Shown here piece by piece: positions 45,876 to 55,658 of a stretch of 64,000 nt of DNA. A program made the translations under genes and the position numbers. This stretch comes from Chondromyces crocatus (GTDB taxonomy: Bacteria; Myxococcota_A; Polyangia; Polyangiales; Polyangiaceae). The stretch is taken from contig NZ_CP012159.1 of the NCBI RefSeq assembly GCF_001189295.1, positions 6,154,525-6,218,524 on the forward strand, read 5' to 3'. The first letter of the stretch is position 1; each line of letters starts with the position of its first letter. The notes beneath the pieces are model-generated. The model did not search any database. It was not told the DNA's origin and saw only the letters and a program-made list of their open reading frames with translations.

Positions 45876-48800
45876 ATGTCCGTGCGGGAAGGTTTGTTGG
45901 AGGTCGGCGCGCGCATCGACGACCGCTACGAGGTACTCGGGTACCTCGGCAGCGGCGGTCACAGCATCGTGTACGACGCGCGCCAGCTCATCACCACCCA
46001 GCGCGTGGCGCTCAAGCTGCTCCGGCTCGAGACGCTGAACCGCTCGCGTGATGCCAAGGCGCAGGCCGCGCGCTTCGAGCGGGAGATGCAGGTCATCGCC
46101 CAGCTGAACCACCCGCACATCGTGCGGCTCCTGGATGCCGGACGGCTCCCCGACGAGCGGTTGTACCTGGCCCTCGAGTTCGTCGAGGGGGAGACGTTGA
46201 CCAGCCTCACCCAGAAGAGAGGTGGCGTGGACGCCGTCGAGGCACGGCGGCTGATGCTGCAGGTCCTGGATGCGCTGGTCTATGCGCACGAACGCGGTGT
46301 CATCCACCGCGATCTGAAGCCGCACAACATCATGGTCACGGGCTCCGGCGCGCGACGGTACGCCAAGGTGCTCGATTTCGGCATCGCCGCGCTGGTGGGT
46401 GACGCCCGAAACGAGGACTACCGGGCGCTGACCGCTCCAGGTGAGTTCAACGGGACTCCGGCCTACATGGCGCCGGAGCAGCTCGTTCAAGGGGCACCGA
46501 TCAGCGCCTCCGATCTCTACGCCTGGGGGTTGACGTTCATCGAGTGCATCACAGGGGTGCCGGTGATGCGTGACGCTTCCGTCGCCGAGGTGATCTTTCG
46601 TCAGCTCAGCACGGATCCCATCCCCCTCCCCGCTCCCTTGCGCGGCCACCCGCTGGGCGCCGTTCTCGCGAGGGCGACGGCGAAGAACGTGGGGCAGCGC
46701 TTCGCGTCGGCGCGTGAAGCTTACGACGCGCTGGAGCGCTGTGACGTCAGCGGTCTGCCGTGGCCCCTCCCTCCTGGCGAAGGCGGCAGGGCGGTCGCGA
46801 TCCCTCCCAGCCCGAACGATCCCACGAGCGAGTTCATGATGCCCGATCCGACCGGCGCCACGCTGGAGGTGTCGCGCACGAAGACTCCTCCAGGGAGTCA
46901 TCCGCCGATCGCCTCGGCGCCCACGATGGCCCTCGCCGGTCGTAACCCGCTCTCTTCGGGCATGTCGTCCGGGAGCGTCGGGCCCCTGTCCTCCTTGCAG
47001 AGGTCGATTCCCCACGCCCCGTCGTACGCGCCCGTCCCCTCGTCCCAGTCGCACGCGCCAGTCCCGCCGTCTCAAGCGACCACCGCTCGCCCTCAGGCGA
47101 CCGGGAACCCGCTCGGCATGTCGGCGCCGCACGGAATCCATTCGAGCGGGCAACCCATGTCGGTCGCCTCGAACAGCATCCAGGGTCGACAGGGGCCCAT
47201 GTCGGTGCGCGGCGAGCGACGCCAGCTCACCATCCTGCTCTGCGGGCTCGCCGACGTCGACAGTGTCTCGGCCACGCTCGACCCGGAGGCGTTTCACGAT
47301 CTCGTGCAGACCTTCCAGGCCATGTGCGCGGTGGTGATCGAGGCGCACGGCGGCGTCGTGGTGCGACATCCGAGCGAAGGCGTCCTCGCGTACTTCGGGT
47401 TCCCTGTCGCCCAGGAAGACGATGCCCAGCGCGCCGTGCAGACCGCGCTCGATCTCGTGGAGCAAGTGCCTCGCCAGGGCGCCGAGGCGGGGCTCAGCGT
47501 CCCCCTCGCCGTGCGCGTCGGCGTTCACGCCGGGCTGGTGGTGATCACGGACAGCGAAGCCCAGCCATCTCTCGTCGGCCCGACCCTCGCCGTGGTCACG
47601 CACCTGCTGGAGCGTGCAGCCCCCGGTGTGGCGCTCACGAGCCGGAGCGTCCAGCGCCGCGTCGAGGGATACTTCCGGTTCGAGCGCTTCGGTGAGGGGA
47701 CGCCGCGCGGGAGCACGCAACCGCTGGAGATGTTCGTGATCCAGGGGCGCACCCTGGCGCGTGATCGCCTCGATACCCGCGGTCTCAGCCCCATGACCGG
47801 GCGCGACGAAGAGCTGCGACAGCTCATGGCGCGGTGGGAAAAGGCGGCGAGGGGCGCGGGCCAGGTGACGCTTCTCAGTGGAGAGGCTGGCATCGGGAAA
47901 TCGAGGACGGTGCGCGCCTTTCGTGAGCTGCTCGCCTCCGAAGAGCACCGATGGATGGAGGCGCGCAGCTCCCCGCAGCTCCAGAACAGCGCCTTCTATC
48001 CGTTCATCGAGCTGCTCCGCGATCTGCTGGCCGAAGGTGACCGGGATCCGCTCTCCAGCTCCTCGGTGACCACGTCGTCCGGCCCGGAGAGCGTGCGCGA
48101 TCCTCGCACGCTGACGGGTGAGCTGCGCCTCTCGCTGCTCGAGCGCCTTCTCGCCAAGGTCGACGCTGGACCGCTGGCCGTGCCGCTCATCGCCGCGCTG
48201 CTCGGCATCCCGACGGGTGGACGCCACCCGATCGTGCAGCTCACCCCCCAGCGGCAGCGCCAGGAGACCATCGCCGCCCTGGTCCAGCTTTTCCTCGGCC
48301 TCTCCGACCAGCAGCCCCTGGTCCTCGTTGCCGAGGACCTGCACTGGGCCGACCCCTCCAGCCTCGAGCTGCTGGGGCTGCTCATCGAAGAGACACGTCA
48401 CGCCCCCGTCCTGCTCTTGCTCACGGCGCGCCCCACGTTCAACCAGCCCTGGCCCGTACGCACGCACATGAGCCACCTCCCGCTCGGCCCCCTGGGCGCC
48501 GACGACAGCGAGCGGCTCGTCGGCTACCTCGCGAGCGCCTGGGGCGGGGAGCGCGCTCCCCTGGGCCCGGACGTGATCCGCAACCTCGCGGCGCGCAGCG
48601 ACGGCGTCCCGCTCTTCGCAGAGGAGCTGACCAAGATGGTGCTGGAGTCCTCCAGCGCCCGCGCCTCCTCCGACGGCGCCGTCGAGATCCCGGCCACCCT
48701 CCAGGACTCGTTGATGGCGCGCCTCGACAGGCTCGGCCCCGCGAAGGAAGTCGCCCAGCTCGGGGCGGTCCTCGGCCGCTCCTTCCGCTACGACGTCCTC

Positions 48801-50306
48801 GAACAGGTCGCGATCGGCCACGGCAACCAACCTGCGCTGCTGTCCTCCGCGGACACCTCGGCCTTGCGGCACGCCCTCGGCCAGCTCGTCGACGCCGAGC
48901 TGGTCTTCCAGCGCGGCCGCCCCCCTCGCGCGACGTACACGTTCAAGCACGCCCTGGTCCAGGATGCCGCGTACCAGTCGCTCCTCAGGAGCACCCGACA
49001 GCAGGTCCATGCCTGCATCGCCGAGGTGCTCTCGGTCCGGTTCCCGGACACGCCCTCCGAGCTGCTCGCGCACCACTACACCGAGGCCGCACTCATCCCC
49101 CAGGCCGTCGCCGCGTGGCAGCGGGCCGGCGAGGCCGCCCTCGTCGCCTCCGCGCATGCAGAGACGCTCCACCACCTGCGTCGCGGCCTGGAGCTCCTGA
49201 AGCAGCTCCCAGAGACCATCGAACGCGCCAGGGAGGAGATCACCCTCCAGATCACCCTCGGTGTCGCGCTGATGATCACCCGCGGGTACGGCGCTCCCGA
49301 GGTCGAAGCGGCGTACGCCCATGCGCACGCCCTCTGCCGCAAGGTCGGCTCTTCACCGCAGCTCTTCCCTGCCCTCTGGGGACTCTGGATTTTTTACCAT
49401 GTGCGCGGCGACTACGTGATCGCCGAGCAGCATGGAGAGCAGCTCCTCGAGCTTGCGGAGGCCACGAACGACTCCGGCATCCTGCTCGGCGCGCACCAGG
49501 CCCTCGGCGCCACCCGCTTCCTCCGCGGGCGCCTGCGCGAAGCGCGCGACCACTTCAACCGCGCACTCGACATCTACGATCCTGCCAAGCACCTGCCGCT
49601 CGCCTTCCTCTTCGGGCAGGACGCGGCCGCGTTCAGCCTGTCGCATCTTTCCTGGCTCGCCTTCCACCTCGGCGAGCCCGAGCGCGCCCGGGCCCACGCG
49701 TCCGAAGCGCTCGCCCTCTGCGACGAGCTGAACCAGCCCGTGAGCCGGGGCTTCGCGCTGCACTTCGTGGCGTCCCTGGGGTGCCTCCTCGGCGACATCG
49801 AGATGGCCGAGAGCAACGCGCGCACCGTCCTGCAGCTCTCCGAGGAGGTCAGCATGCCCCACTGGAAGGCTCTCGCCGAGATCGACCTCGGCTGGGCTGC
49901 GTCCATCCGGGGTGACCACCGTGGAGGAGCCCAGCGCATCCGCGGCGGCCTCGAGTCGATGGTCAACGGCGCCGGGAGCCGCGTCAGCTACACCGAGTGG
50001 CGGTCTGCTCAGATCGAGGCCGAGATCGGCGCGGGCCACCTCGACGAAGCCCGCGCTCTGCTCGATGACGCGCTCGCGTTCGTCGACTCCCACGACGAGC
50101 GCTACTTCGAGCCGGAACTCTACCGCCTGGTCGGCGTCCTCGCCCTCGCCCGGGGTGGGGAGCGCGCCCGCGAAGAAGCCGACGAAGCCTTCAAGAAGGC
50201 CCTCTCCATCGCCGAGCGTCAGGGGGCCCTGGGGCTCGCCACGCGCATCACCCGATCGATGGCGCAGCTCCCTCCGGTCGAATCTTCGAAGCCCTCCCGA
50301 TCCTGA
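45876..50306 (+). CDS. Giant signalling protein: Ser/Thr kinase, pseudo-cyclase, STAND ATPase, TPR
   Basis: 1476 residues. Kinase domain ~16-290: LGSGGHSIVYDAR, VALK, HRDLKPHN, LDFGIAAL, YMAPEQL. A Ser/Pro linker (~300-445) is followed by a class III nucleotidyl cyclase-like domain (~447-620: RRQLTILLCGLADVD, EGVLAYFGFPVAQEDDAQRA). Both metal-binding aspartates are lost: Gly457 stands where CDL has Asp, and SEG replaces GDG, so it should not make cyclic nucleotides. A STAND/AAA ATPase with Walker A SGEAGIGKS (~669) and Walker B LVLVAEDLHWADPSS follows (~635-1000), then TPR-type repeats to the C-terminus. The last part resembles large adenylate cyclase/LuxR-type regulators. It probably integrates a signal by oligomerisation and phosphorylates targets. 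Confidence 0.9.
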   Translation: MSVREGLLEVGARIDDRYEVLGYLGSGGHSIVYDARQLITTQRVALKLLRLETLNRSRDAKAQAARFEREMQVIAQLNHPHIVRLLDAGRLPDERLYLALEFVEGETLTSLTQKRGGVDAVEARRLMLQVLDALVYAHERGVIHRDLKPHNIMVTGSGARRYAKVLDFGIAALVGDARNEDYRALTAPGEFNGTPAYMAPEQLVQGAPISASDLYAWGLTFIECITGVPVMRDASVAEVIFRQLSTDPIPLPAPLRGHPLGAVLARATAKNVGQRFASAREAYDALERCDVSGLPWPLPPGEGGRAVAIPPSPNDPTSEFMMPDPTGATLEVSRTKTPPGSHPPIASAPTMALAGRNPLSSGMSSGSVGPLSSLQRSIPHAPSYAPVPSSQSHAPVPPSQATTARPQATGNPLGMSAPHGIHSSGQPMSVASNSIQGRQGPMSVRGERRQLTILLCGLADVDSVSATLDPEAFHDLVQTFQAMCAVVIEAHGGVVVRHPSEGVLAYFGFPVAQEDDAQRAVQTALDLVEQVPRQGAEAGLSVPLAVRVGVHAGLVVITDSEAQPSLVGPTLAVVTHLLERAAPGVALTSRSVQRRVEGYFRFERFGEGTPRGSTQPLEMFVIQGRTLARDRLDTRGLSPMTGRDEELRQLMARWEKAARGAGQVTLLSGEAGIGKSRTVRAFRELLASEEHRWMEARSSPQLQNSAFYPFIELLRDLLAEGDRDPLSSSSVTTSSGPESVRDPRTLTGELRLSLLERLLAKVDAGPLAVPLIAALLGIPTGGRHPIVQLTPQRQRQETIAALVQLFLGLSDQQPLVLVAEDLHWADPSSLELLGLLIEETRHAPVLLLLTARPTFNQPWPVRTHMSHLPLGPLGADDSERLVGYLASAWGGERAPLGPDVIRNLAARSDGVPLFAEELTKMVLESSSARASSDGAVEIPATLQDSLMARLDRLGPAKEVAQLGAVLGRSFRYDVLEQVAIGHGNQPALLSSADTSALRHALGQLVDAELVFQRGRPPRATYTFKHALVQDAAYQSLLRSTRQQVHACIAEVLSVRFPDTPSELLAHHYTEAALIPQAVAAWQRAGEAALVASAHAETLHHLRRGLELLKQLPETIERAREEITLQITLGVALMITRGYGAPEVEAAYAHAHALCRKVGSSPQLFPALWGLWIFYHVRGDYVIAEQHGEQLLELAEATNDSGILLGAHQALGATRFLRGRLREARDHFNRALDIYDPAKHLPLAFLFGQDAAAFSLSHLSWLAFHLGEPERARAHASEALALCDELNQPVSRGFALHFVASLGCLLGDIEMAESNARTVLQLSEEVSMPHWKALAEIDLGWAASIRGDHRGGAQRIRGGLESMVNGAGSRVSYTEWRSAQIEAEIGAGHLDEARALLDDALAFVDSHDERYFEPELYRLVGVLALARGGERAREEADEAFKKALSIAERQGALGLATRITRSMAQLPPVESSKPSRS

Positions 50307-50510
50307 GCTCGACCGGGGCTTCGAGCCCTGATCGCGCCCGCTCACCGCTGCGGTACGCGCCGACGATCCACGCTCTGCTCAGCGGAACGCAGGCGCAGCC
50401 CACGACCGTCGGTCGTCGAGGTGATGTCGACGTGAGGTGATGTCGAGGCAACGAGGGGCACGCGTCGGCGTGAGCGCAGCCGCGTACCCCCAGCGAGCGC
50501 TGTTTGCGCC

Positions 50511-51638
50511 TTACAGGCTCCCCGCGGGGACCTGCCCACCGAGGAGCAGCGCCTCCTGCTCCGGTGAGAACGGCCGCCCCCTCAGCGTCGGATCGCACTG
50601 ACGCGACCGGAACAGCTCCAGGATGTAGCCCATCCGCGCGGGCAGGTACGCCCAGTCCGACGCACCGCAGCCGAGACTGGTCGAGTCGTGGGCCCCGTAC
50701 TCGCTCAGCAGCTCGTGCAGCTCCGGATCCTCGATGGTGCGCAGGTACTCCGGGTACAGCGGCTGACCCGGCAGCACGGGCAGATCGTGACCGAGCTGCA
50801 GGTAGCCCGTCGGCAGCCGCAGCCGCATCATCTCCCGCGTCGCCAGCTCCCGCCACAGGCCCCCGGCGCGCTCTGCGATCGGCTTCAGCAGCGACTCCAT
50901 GGCCGACTGCAACAGGCCTGGCAGCCTTCCTGGCGTCACCGTTCGCAGCAGCCTGCGCACCGGCGCGTTCAGCGATCCCTTGATGTAGGGCTGCAAGCGC
51001 GTCTGCTCGTGCAGACCCACGCGTGCGTTCCCCAGCAGCATCTGCTCCGCCTTCTCGTCCGGATCCTCCGCCAGGATGGCGCGGTGGTAGTGCGTCAACG
51101 CGCTGCGCAAAAGATCCTGCCCACCTTCCGGCGTGGGCCCCACCTTCAGCGGCTCCATCGCTGCGGCGAGCATCTCGTCGGTCGGGCGATCGGTGCCCCC
51201 ATAGATGTCCAGCATCCGCGCGAACATCGGCCCGATCTCCGCGAACACCAGCAGGTTCCCCTTGGCGATCATCTTGCTGACCTCCTCGAGGATCCGCTCC
51301 GGCAGCTCGAACAGGTTCAGATCGGTGCTCGGCGGTCCGAACAGATCCAGGCTGCTCGGCGGTGGCCGGCTCTCCAGATCCATCCGCACATCCTCGACGC
51401 CCAGCAACCGACGGAACAGCTCGGGGCAGTCCTCTTTGCGGATGAAGCGACCTGCCGTCTTGGAGGCCCACGTCGCGAACGTGCACCAGTTTGCGTCCTC
51501 GTAACCGAGGAGTTCACCCAGGCCTTCCGAGAGTTCGAAGTAGCACTGGGTGATCAGCAGGTTGCGCAGGACCGGATCGCGATCGAGCGCGCAGATGGCA
51601 TCGATCTGCTCGACGAGCGGCCGTTCGTCGAATCCCAT
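50511..51638 (-). CDS. Orphan soluble protein, unknown function
   Basis: 375 residues from the ATG at 51638, which has GAGGGG upstream; an in-frame ATG at 51737 lacks one. Largely helical with no signal or membrane segment. Notable stretches: CYFELSEGLGELLGYEDANW, LTHYHRAILAEDPDEKAEQM, NARVGLHEQTRLQPYIKGSL and a C-terminal SDWAYLPARMGYILELFRSR. I do not recognise a family with certainty. It converges with the giant kinase gene. Confidence 0.55.
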   Translation of the reverse strand: MGFDERPLVEQIDAICALDRDPVLRNLLITQCYFELSEGLGELLGYEDANWCTFATWASKTAGRFIRKEDCPELFRRLLGVEDVRMDLESRPPPSSLDLFGPPSTDLNLFELPERILEEVSKMIAKGNLLVFAEIGPMFARMLDIYGGTDRPTDEMLAAAMEPLKVGPTPEGGQDLLRSALTHYHRAILAEDPDEKAEQMLLGNARVGLHEQTRLQPYIKGSLNAPVRRLLRTVTPGRLPGLLQSAMESLLKPIAERAGGLWRELATREMMRLRLPTGYLQLGHDLPVLPGQPLYPEYLRTIEDPELHELLSEYGAHDSTSLGCGASDWAYLPARMGYILELFRSRQCDPTLRGRPFSPEQEALLLGGQVPAGSL

Positions 51639-51755
51639 GGCGCCCCTCACGTTGCACGCGCCCGCGGGGGTGGGACCTTTGCGCGCGACTCGGGTGTTGG
51701 CCTCGATCGCAACCGACGGCAGGTGAACGTCGCCCATGGTCTGCTTCTATATGAT

Positions 51756-51772
51756 TTGGAATTATGTTCCAA
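51756..51772 (-). promoter_or_regulatory. AT-rich palindrome and possible promoter for the gene at 51638
   Basis: TTGGAA (51756-51761), 5 bases, TTCCAA (51767-51772), a perfect inverted repeat. On the minus strand it overlaps a TTGGAA -35-like hexamer and is followed by TATAGA-like sequence. It could be an operator over a promoter, about 100 bases before the start codon. Confidence 0.35.
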
Positions 51773-51796
51773 GGGTGGAAAACCCTACTCCCCCCC

Positions 51797-54616
51797 TCAG
51801 GGTGGCTTTGTCACCTCGGGATCTGCCTGTGCCGTGGGCGGCGGCCCTCCAGAGGTCGCTGCCATGGGCAGCGGCCCTCCAGAGGCCGCCCGCGCTGCAG
51901 CACCTCGCGGCCATGCGCTGACGATGACGCGGTGGCGTCGATCGAACGTGCGCCGCACCGCCTGACGCACCGTCGTCTGCGAAACGTCTTCGAGATCGCT
52001 GAGCAGCCGCTCCACGCTGCCCGGGCTCAGCGCGTCACGCAGCCGGAACCCCGTCAGGGGGGGAGCCATTCCAGGAGCTGGCACCGCGGCTCCGCTCGCC
52101 CCTGATTTCCCTCGCCCGACCTCGCGCTCGATCCGGTGCTTCAAGAGGATCTTGGCGAGCGACAGCTCGTTCCAGCTCGGCCCCGTGGTCGCCAGCGAGA
52201 GCAGCTCCGCTTCCAGCCGCTGCTCCACGTGGGACGCGTCTCGCCCCGCTGCCGGCGCGATCTCCAGCGCCGCGACGCTTCCTCTCGGCGCCACCTCCAG
52301 CCGCCCCTTCACCTCGGCGGCGACCTGACCCTCGGTGACCAGCACCTTCGAGAGCCGCGCGACCCGCGTCCCGATGAGGATCTCCATCGCTACCCGCAGC
52401 GACGCTTCTCCTGCCTCGCCCTCCCCTACGCCGAGCCAACCATAGAACAGCCGCGGCCCCGGCACGGTGTCCTCCACCAGCACCCGCTGCTCGCGCAGCG
52501 GCGGGGCCACCGAAGCCTCCAGCTCCCGCGCGGCGTGGCCGAACGCGCGCGCCAGTGCCTCTTCCACCTGGGCTCGCGTCAGATCGCCCGAGATCGAGAT
52601 CACCGGCTTCCCACCCTGTCGCTCGCGTCGCAGCGACTCCGCGACGAGCAGATCCCGCGCCACCTCCGGGTTGTCGCGCGCCCCCAGCACCGTCCCTTCC
52701 AGCGGATGACCTTGCGGAAACAGCGCCTCTCCCAGCGCGAGCCACGCTCTCCCGTAGGGCGCTTGCAGCAGTGCCTCACGTTGCGCGCCCCCGGCGCGTC
52801 GCCGCAACCCCGCCAGCCGCTCCGGGCTGGCCTCGTCCACCAGCAACCGCAGCCGCCCCGCCACCAGCGACAGACCGACATCGAGATCGCGCGGCGCCAC
52901 CGTGATCGTGTACCGGGACTCTCCCACCGAGCCCGTACCGCTGCCCCCGCGCCCCCCGTCGGCACCCTTCGCGCCCAGCTCCGCGCCCGTCACTCCCAGG
53001 CTCAGCGCCACGAAGGGGGCCGACGGATCCCGCCGGATCTCGACCGCGATCCCCCCGGGCAACCACAACCGCGGCAGCCGCTCTTCCCCCAGCCCGGCGA
53101 GGAGCTGCTTCTCGATCTGCGCCTCCCGCCCCTTCAACCGCCCCCGTCGCGGTAGCCGTCCGCTCAGGATCCCCAGCGGATCCTCCTCGAAGTTGCGCTG
53201 CCAGCCGACACCACCCCCCACCAGCATCACCGGCAACCGTGCCTGCGTACCCCGCGCGTCACCGAGCAGCGGCATCGCCGAAGGAAGCTGACCTGGCGGA
53301 AAGAACGCCGGCAACCGGTTGCGCCCCAGCGCTGCCGGCCGCGCGGGCAACGATTCCTCCTCGAACCGCGCCCCACTGCGCGCCGCCCCCGCCTCGCTCC
53401 CGAAGCCGCCGCTCCACCCGGCTTGCATCGCTGCGTCGAGCGCGTCCCCGTCCTCCTCCGCGCCCGCCACCACCTCGTGGTCGTGGTACGCGGGGAACGT
53501 CGCCATCGTGCGCGCCACCCGATCCGCGGGCAGCGACACCAGGTAATCTCCCCCTGTCGTCGGCACCCGATCGCGCAGGAGCTGCGGATTGAACTCGCGC
53601 AGCACCGCCACCGACACACCCGCCGCGCGCGCCAGCGTCCGGAGCCGCGTCCCTGCCGGCACCGCGATCTCCCCGAACTGCATCGGCCGGCTCGCCTCCA
53701 GGTCCGGCTGATCCAGCCCGAACCGCGTCCGGTTCGCCGCGATCAACGCGAAGGCCATGATCTGCGGCACGTAGCTCGCGGTCTCGCTCGGGATCGCTCC
53801 CGCCTGCGCCAGCTCCGCCACCCCGATCGGCCCTCGCTCCCCGGGATCGCGGGTGGCCGTCACGTGCTCCAGCGCGTCGAAGATCCGCTCGTACCCCGCG
53901 TTGTACGCCGCGAGCGCGAGATCCCAGCGACCGAACCGCTCGTGCAGATCCCGCAGGTGGGCCACGGCAGCCGTCGTCGCCCGCACCAGGCTGCGCCGCT
54001 CGTCGACCCACTCATCCTGGTACAGACCGTACACCTCGCCGGTCCTGGGCATGAACTGCCACAGCCCCGCGGCCCCTGCCGGCGACACCGCCCGCGGATC
54101 GAAGCTGCTCTCGATCCCGGCCAGCCACATCAGATCCTCGGGGAGCCCTGCCTCCCGCAGCGCGTGCTCGATCACGTCCCGGTACGCCGACGCCCGGCGG
54201 AACCGCTGCAAGAACGCCGCGCGCCCCTCCTCGGTCCGCCCGAAGAACCGCACGAACCGCATCGTCCGCCGCGTCAGCGGCATCCGCAGATCCGGCATCG
54301 CCAGGCTGGCGATCGTCGCCCCGTCCGGATCATCCAGATCCTCATCGGCCGGCGGCTCGAAATCACGCGCAATCCAGGCCTTGAGCGCCTCCGGATCCTC
54401 CGTCGGCAACACAGGCGCGCACGCGATCGGAGGCGTGGCCGCCGCAGCGGCACCCACGGGGGCGCGACCCTCGACCAGCGTCGGATCTCGAAACGCCCTG
54501 TACGCAGCGTGGATCGAGGCCCGGAACGAAGTCGAGGCGCTGCCGGCGCCGATCACCATCCCGGCAATCGCGCCCACTCCGATCGCGTACGCAGCGCGGC
54601 GTGCGCCTTGCCTCAT
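51797..54616 (-). CDS. MltD-type lytic transglycosylase fused to an inactive M16-like domain
   Basis: 939 residues. Hydrophobic N-terminus (~8-25, AYAIGVGAIAGMVIGAG) anchors or exports it. SLT domain ~125-290: GLPEDLMWLAGIESSFDPRA with the catalytic Glu (~169), GAAGLWQFMPRTGEVYGL, LALAAYNAGYERI, as in MltD, which cleaves peptidoglycan. Residues ~318-370 are LysM-like (VPAGTRLRTLARAAGVSVAV). Residues ~520-905 follow M16 (pitrilysin) patterns (PRLWLPGGIAVEIRRDPSAP, YGRAWLALGEALFPQGHPLE, PVISISGDLTRAQVEEALAR) but lack the HxxEH zinc site, so this half is probably structural or a binding module. I know of no named family with this order. Confidence 0.8.
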   Translation of the reverse strand: MRQGARRAAYAIGVGAIAGMVIGAGSASTSFRASIHAAYRAFRDPTLVEGRAPVGAAAAATPPIACAPVLPTEDPEALKAWIARDFEPPADEDLDDPDGATIASLAMPDLRMPLTRRTMRFVRFFGRTEEGRAAFLQRFRRASAYRDVIEHALREAGLPEDLMWLAGIESSFDPRAVSPAGAAGLWQFMPRTGEVYGLYQDEWVDERRSLVRATTAAVAHLRDLHERFGRWDLALAAYNAGYERIFDALEHVTATRDPGERGPIGVAELAQAGAIPSETASYVPQIMAFALIAANRTRFGLDQPDLEASRPMQFGEIAVPAGTRLRTLARAAGVSVAVLREFNPQLLRDRVPTTGGDYLVSLPADRVARTMATFPAYHDHEVVAGAEEDGDALDAAMQAGWSGGFGSEAGAARSGARFEEESLPARPAALGRNRLPAFFPPGQLPSAMPLLGDARGTQARLPVMLVGGGVGWQRNFEEDPLGILSGRLPRRGRLKGREAQIEKQLLAGLGEERLPRLWLPGGIAVEIRRDPSAPFVALSLGVTGAELGAKGADGGRGGSGTGSVGESRYTITVAPRDLDVGLSLVAGRLRLLVDEASPERLAGLRRRAGGAQREALLQAPYGRAWLALGEALFPQGHPLEGTVLGARDNPEVARDLLVAESLRRERQGGKPVISISGDLTRAQVEEALARAFGHAARELEASVAPPLREQRVLVEDTVPGPRLFYGWLGVGEGEAGEASLRVAMEILIGTRVARLSKVLVTEGQVAAEVKGRLEVAPRGSVAALEIAPAAGRDASHVEQRLEAELLSLATTGPSWNELSLAKILLKHRIEREVGRGKSGASGAAVPAPGMAPPLTGFRLRDALSPGSVERLLSDLEDVSQTTVRQAVRRTFDRRHRVIVSAWPRGAAARAASGGPLPMAATSGGPPPTAQADPEVTKPP

Positions 54617-54758
54617 CGCCAGGAATCATTCTCCAAAATCCACCGAGAACGCCACGGGAAAGCGCGACGGCATCGGCGCGCCCCGGCGAACGCCTCGGCG
54701 CCGCGCACTCCCCGGACTCACCGCGTGATCCCCTGGAGACGTGGTAGGTGGATTCTCC

Positions 54759-55658
54759 ATGCCGCCGATCCACCCTCTTCTCCGCAGCCCGGAACGCCGC
54801 CCCTCCCCTTGCCTCGCGCTCATCGCGGCGACCTTCCTCCTCACCGCCTGTGCCCCGCCTCCAGCCGCCCCTGCCTCGCCCTCCTCGGCCTCACCCGACG
54901 CGACCGCCCCCTCGACCCCCCCCGCCTCGGCTACATCGACCCGCCCTGCTCCCTCGCACGGTCATGGCCCTGACCAATCCGCCCCACGCCACGGAGCTGC
55001 TCAGGCCCCACACGGCCCGGACGCTCATGCCCATGACCACCACGGCCACGACCACGCCGCAGGCCATGCCCACGGCCCCCTCGTCCACCGCTTCGAGCGC
55101 GCCGACGACTGGACCGCTCAGTTCGACAGCCCCGACCGCGACGCCTGGCAGAAACCGACCGACGTCGTGGCGGCCATGGGGATCACCCCTGGCATGACCG
55201 TCGCCGATATCGGCGCGGGCACCGGCTACTTCCTTCCTCATCTCGTGCGTGCGGTCGGCCCCACCGGCAAAGTCCTCGCCCTCGACGTCGAAGCCGACAT
55301 GGTCCGCTACCTGAAGGAGCGCGCCACCCGCGAGCGCCTCACCACCGTCCAGCCTCGGCTCGTCCCCTACGACGACCCCCAGCTCCAGCCGGCTTCCGTC
55401 GACCGCATCCTCATCGTCGACACCTGGCACCACATCCCGGACCGCCCCCAGTACACCCAGAAACTCCGCGACGGCCTCAAGCCGGGCGGCATTCTCGTGG
55501 TGGTCGACTTCACCGAGACCGCCCGCCGCGGACCCCCGAAACACCACCGCATCTCCCCTGACCAGGTCGCCACCGAACTGAAAGCGGGAGGCCTCGTCCC
55601 CACCCGCGCCAACGTCGACCTCCCCGACCAGTACGTCGTGCTCGGCCGACGCCCATGA
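54759..55658 (+). CDS. Exported (lipoprotein) SAM-dependent methyltransferase
   Basis: 299 residues from the ATG at 54759; AGGTGGA lies eight bases upstream, so I prefer it to the GTG at 54741. The N-terminal signal has lipobox LLTAC (Cys31). A His-rich stretch follows (~85-105, HAHDHHGHDHAAGHAHG), likely metal-binding. Residues ~118-299 are a class I methyltransferase: motif I VADIGAGTGYFLPHLVRAVG, VLALDVEADMVRYL, VDRILIVDTWHHIPDRPQY, KPGGILVVVDFTE. Methyltransferases need SAM from the cytoplasm, so an exported one is odd; the lipobox may be fortuitous or the role different. It is divergent from the transglycosylase gene. Confidence 0.8.
   Translation: MPPIHPLLRSPERRPSPCLALIAATFLLTACAPPPAAPASPSSASPDATAPSTPPASATSTRPAPSHGHGPDQSAPRHGAAQAPHGPDAHAHDHHGHDHAAGHAHGPLVHRFERADDWTAQFDSPDRDAWQKPTDVVAAMGITPGMTVADIGAGTGYFLPHLVRAVGPTGKVLALDVEADMVRYLKERATRERLTTVQPRLVPYDDPQLQPASVDRILIVDTWHHIPDRPQYTQKLRDGLKPGGILVVVDFTETARRGPPKHHRISPDQVATELKAGGLVPTRANVDLPDQYVVLGRRP

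Noticed and set aside
47200..47740. An active adenylate cyclase
   Set aside because: Both metal-binding aspartates are missing, so I call it a pseudo-cyclase domain.
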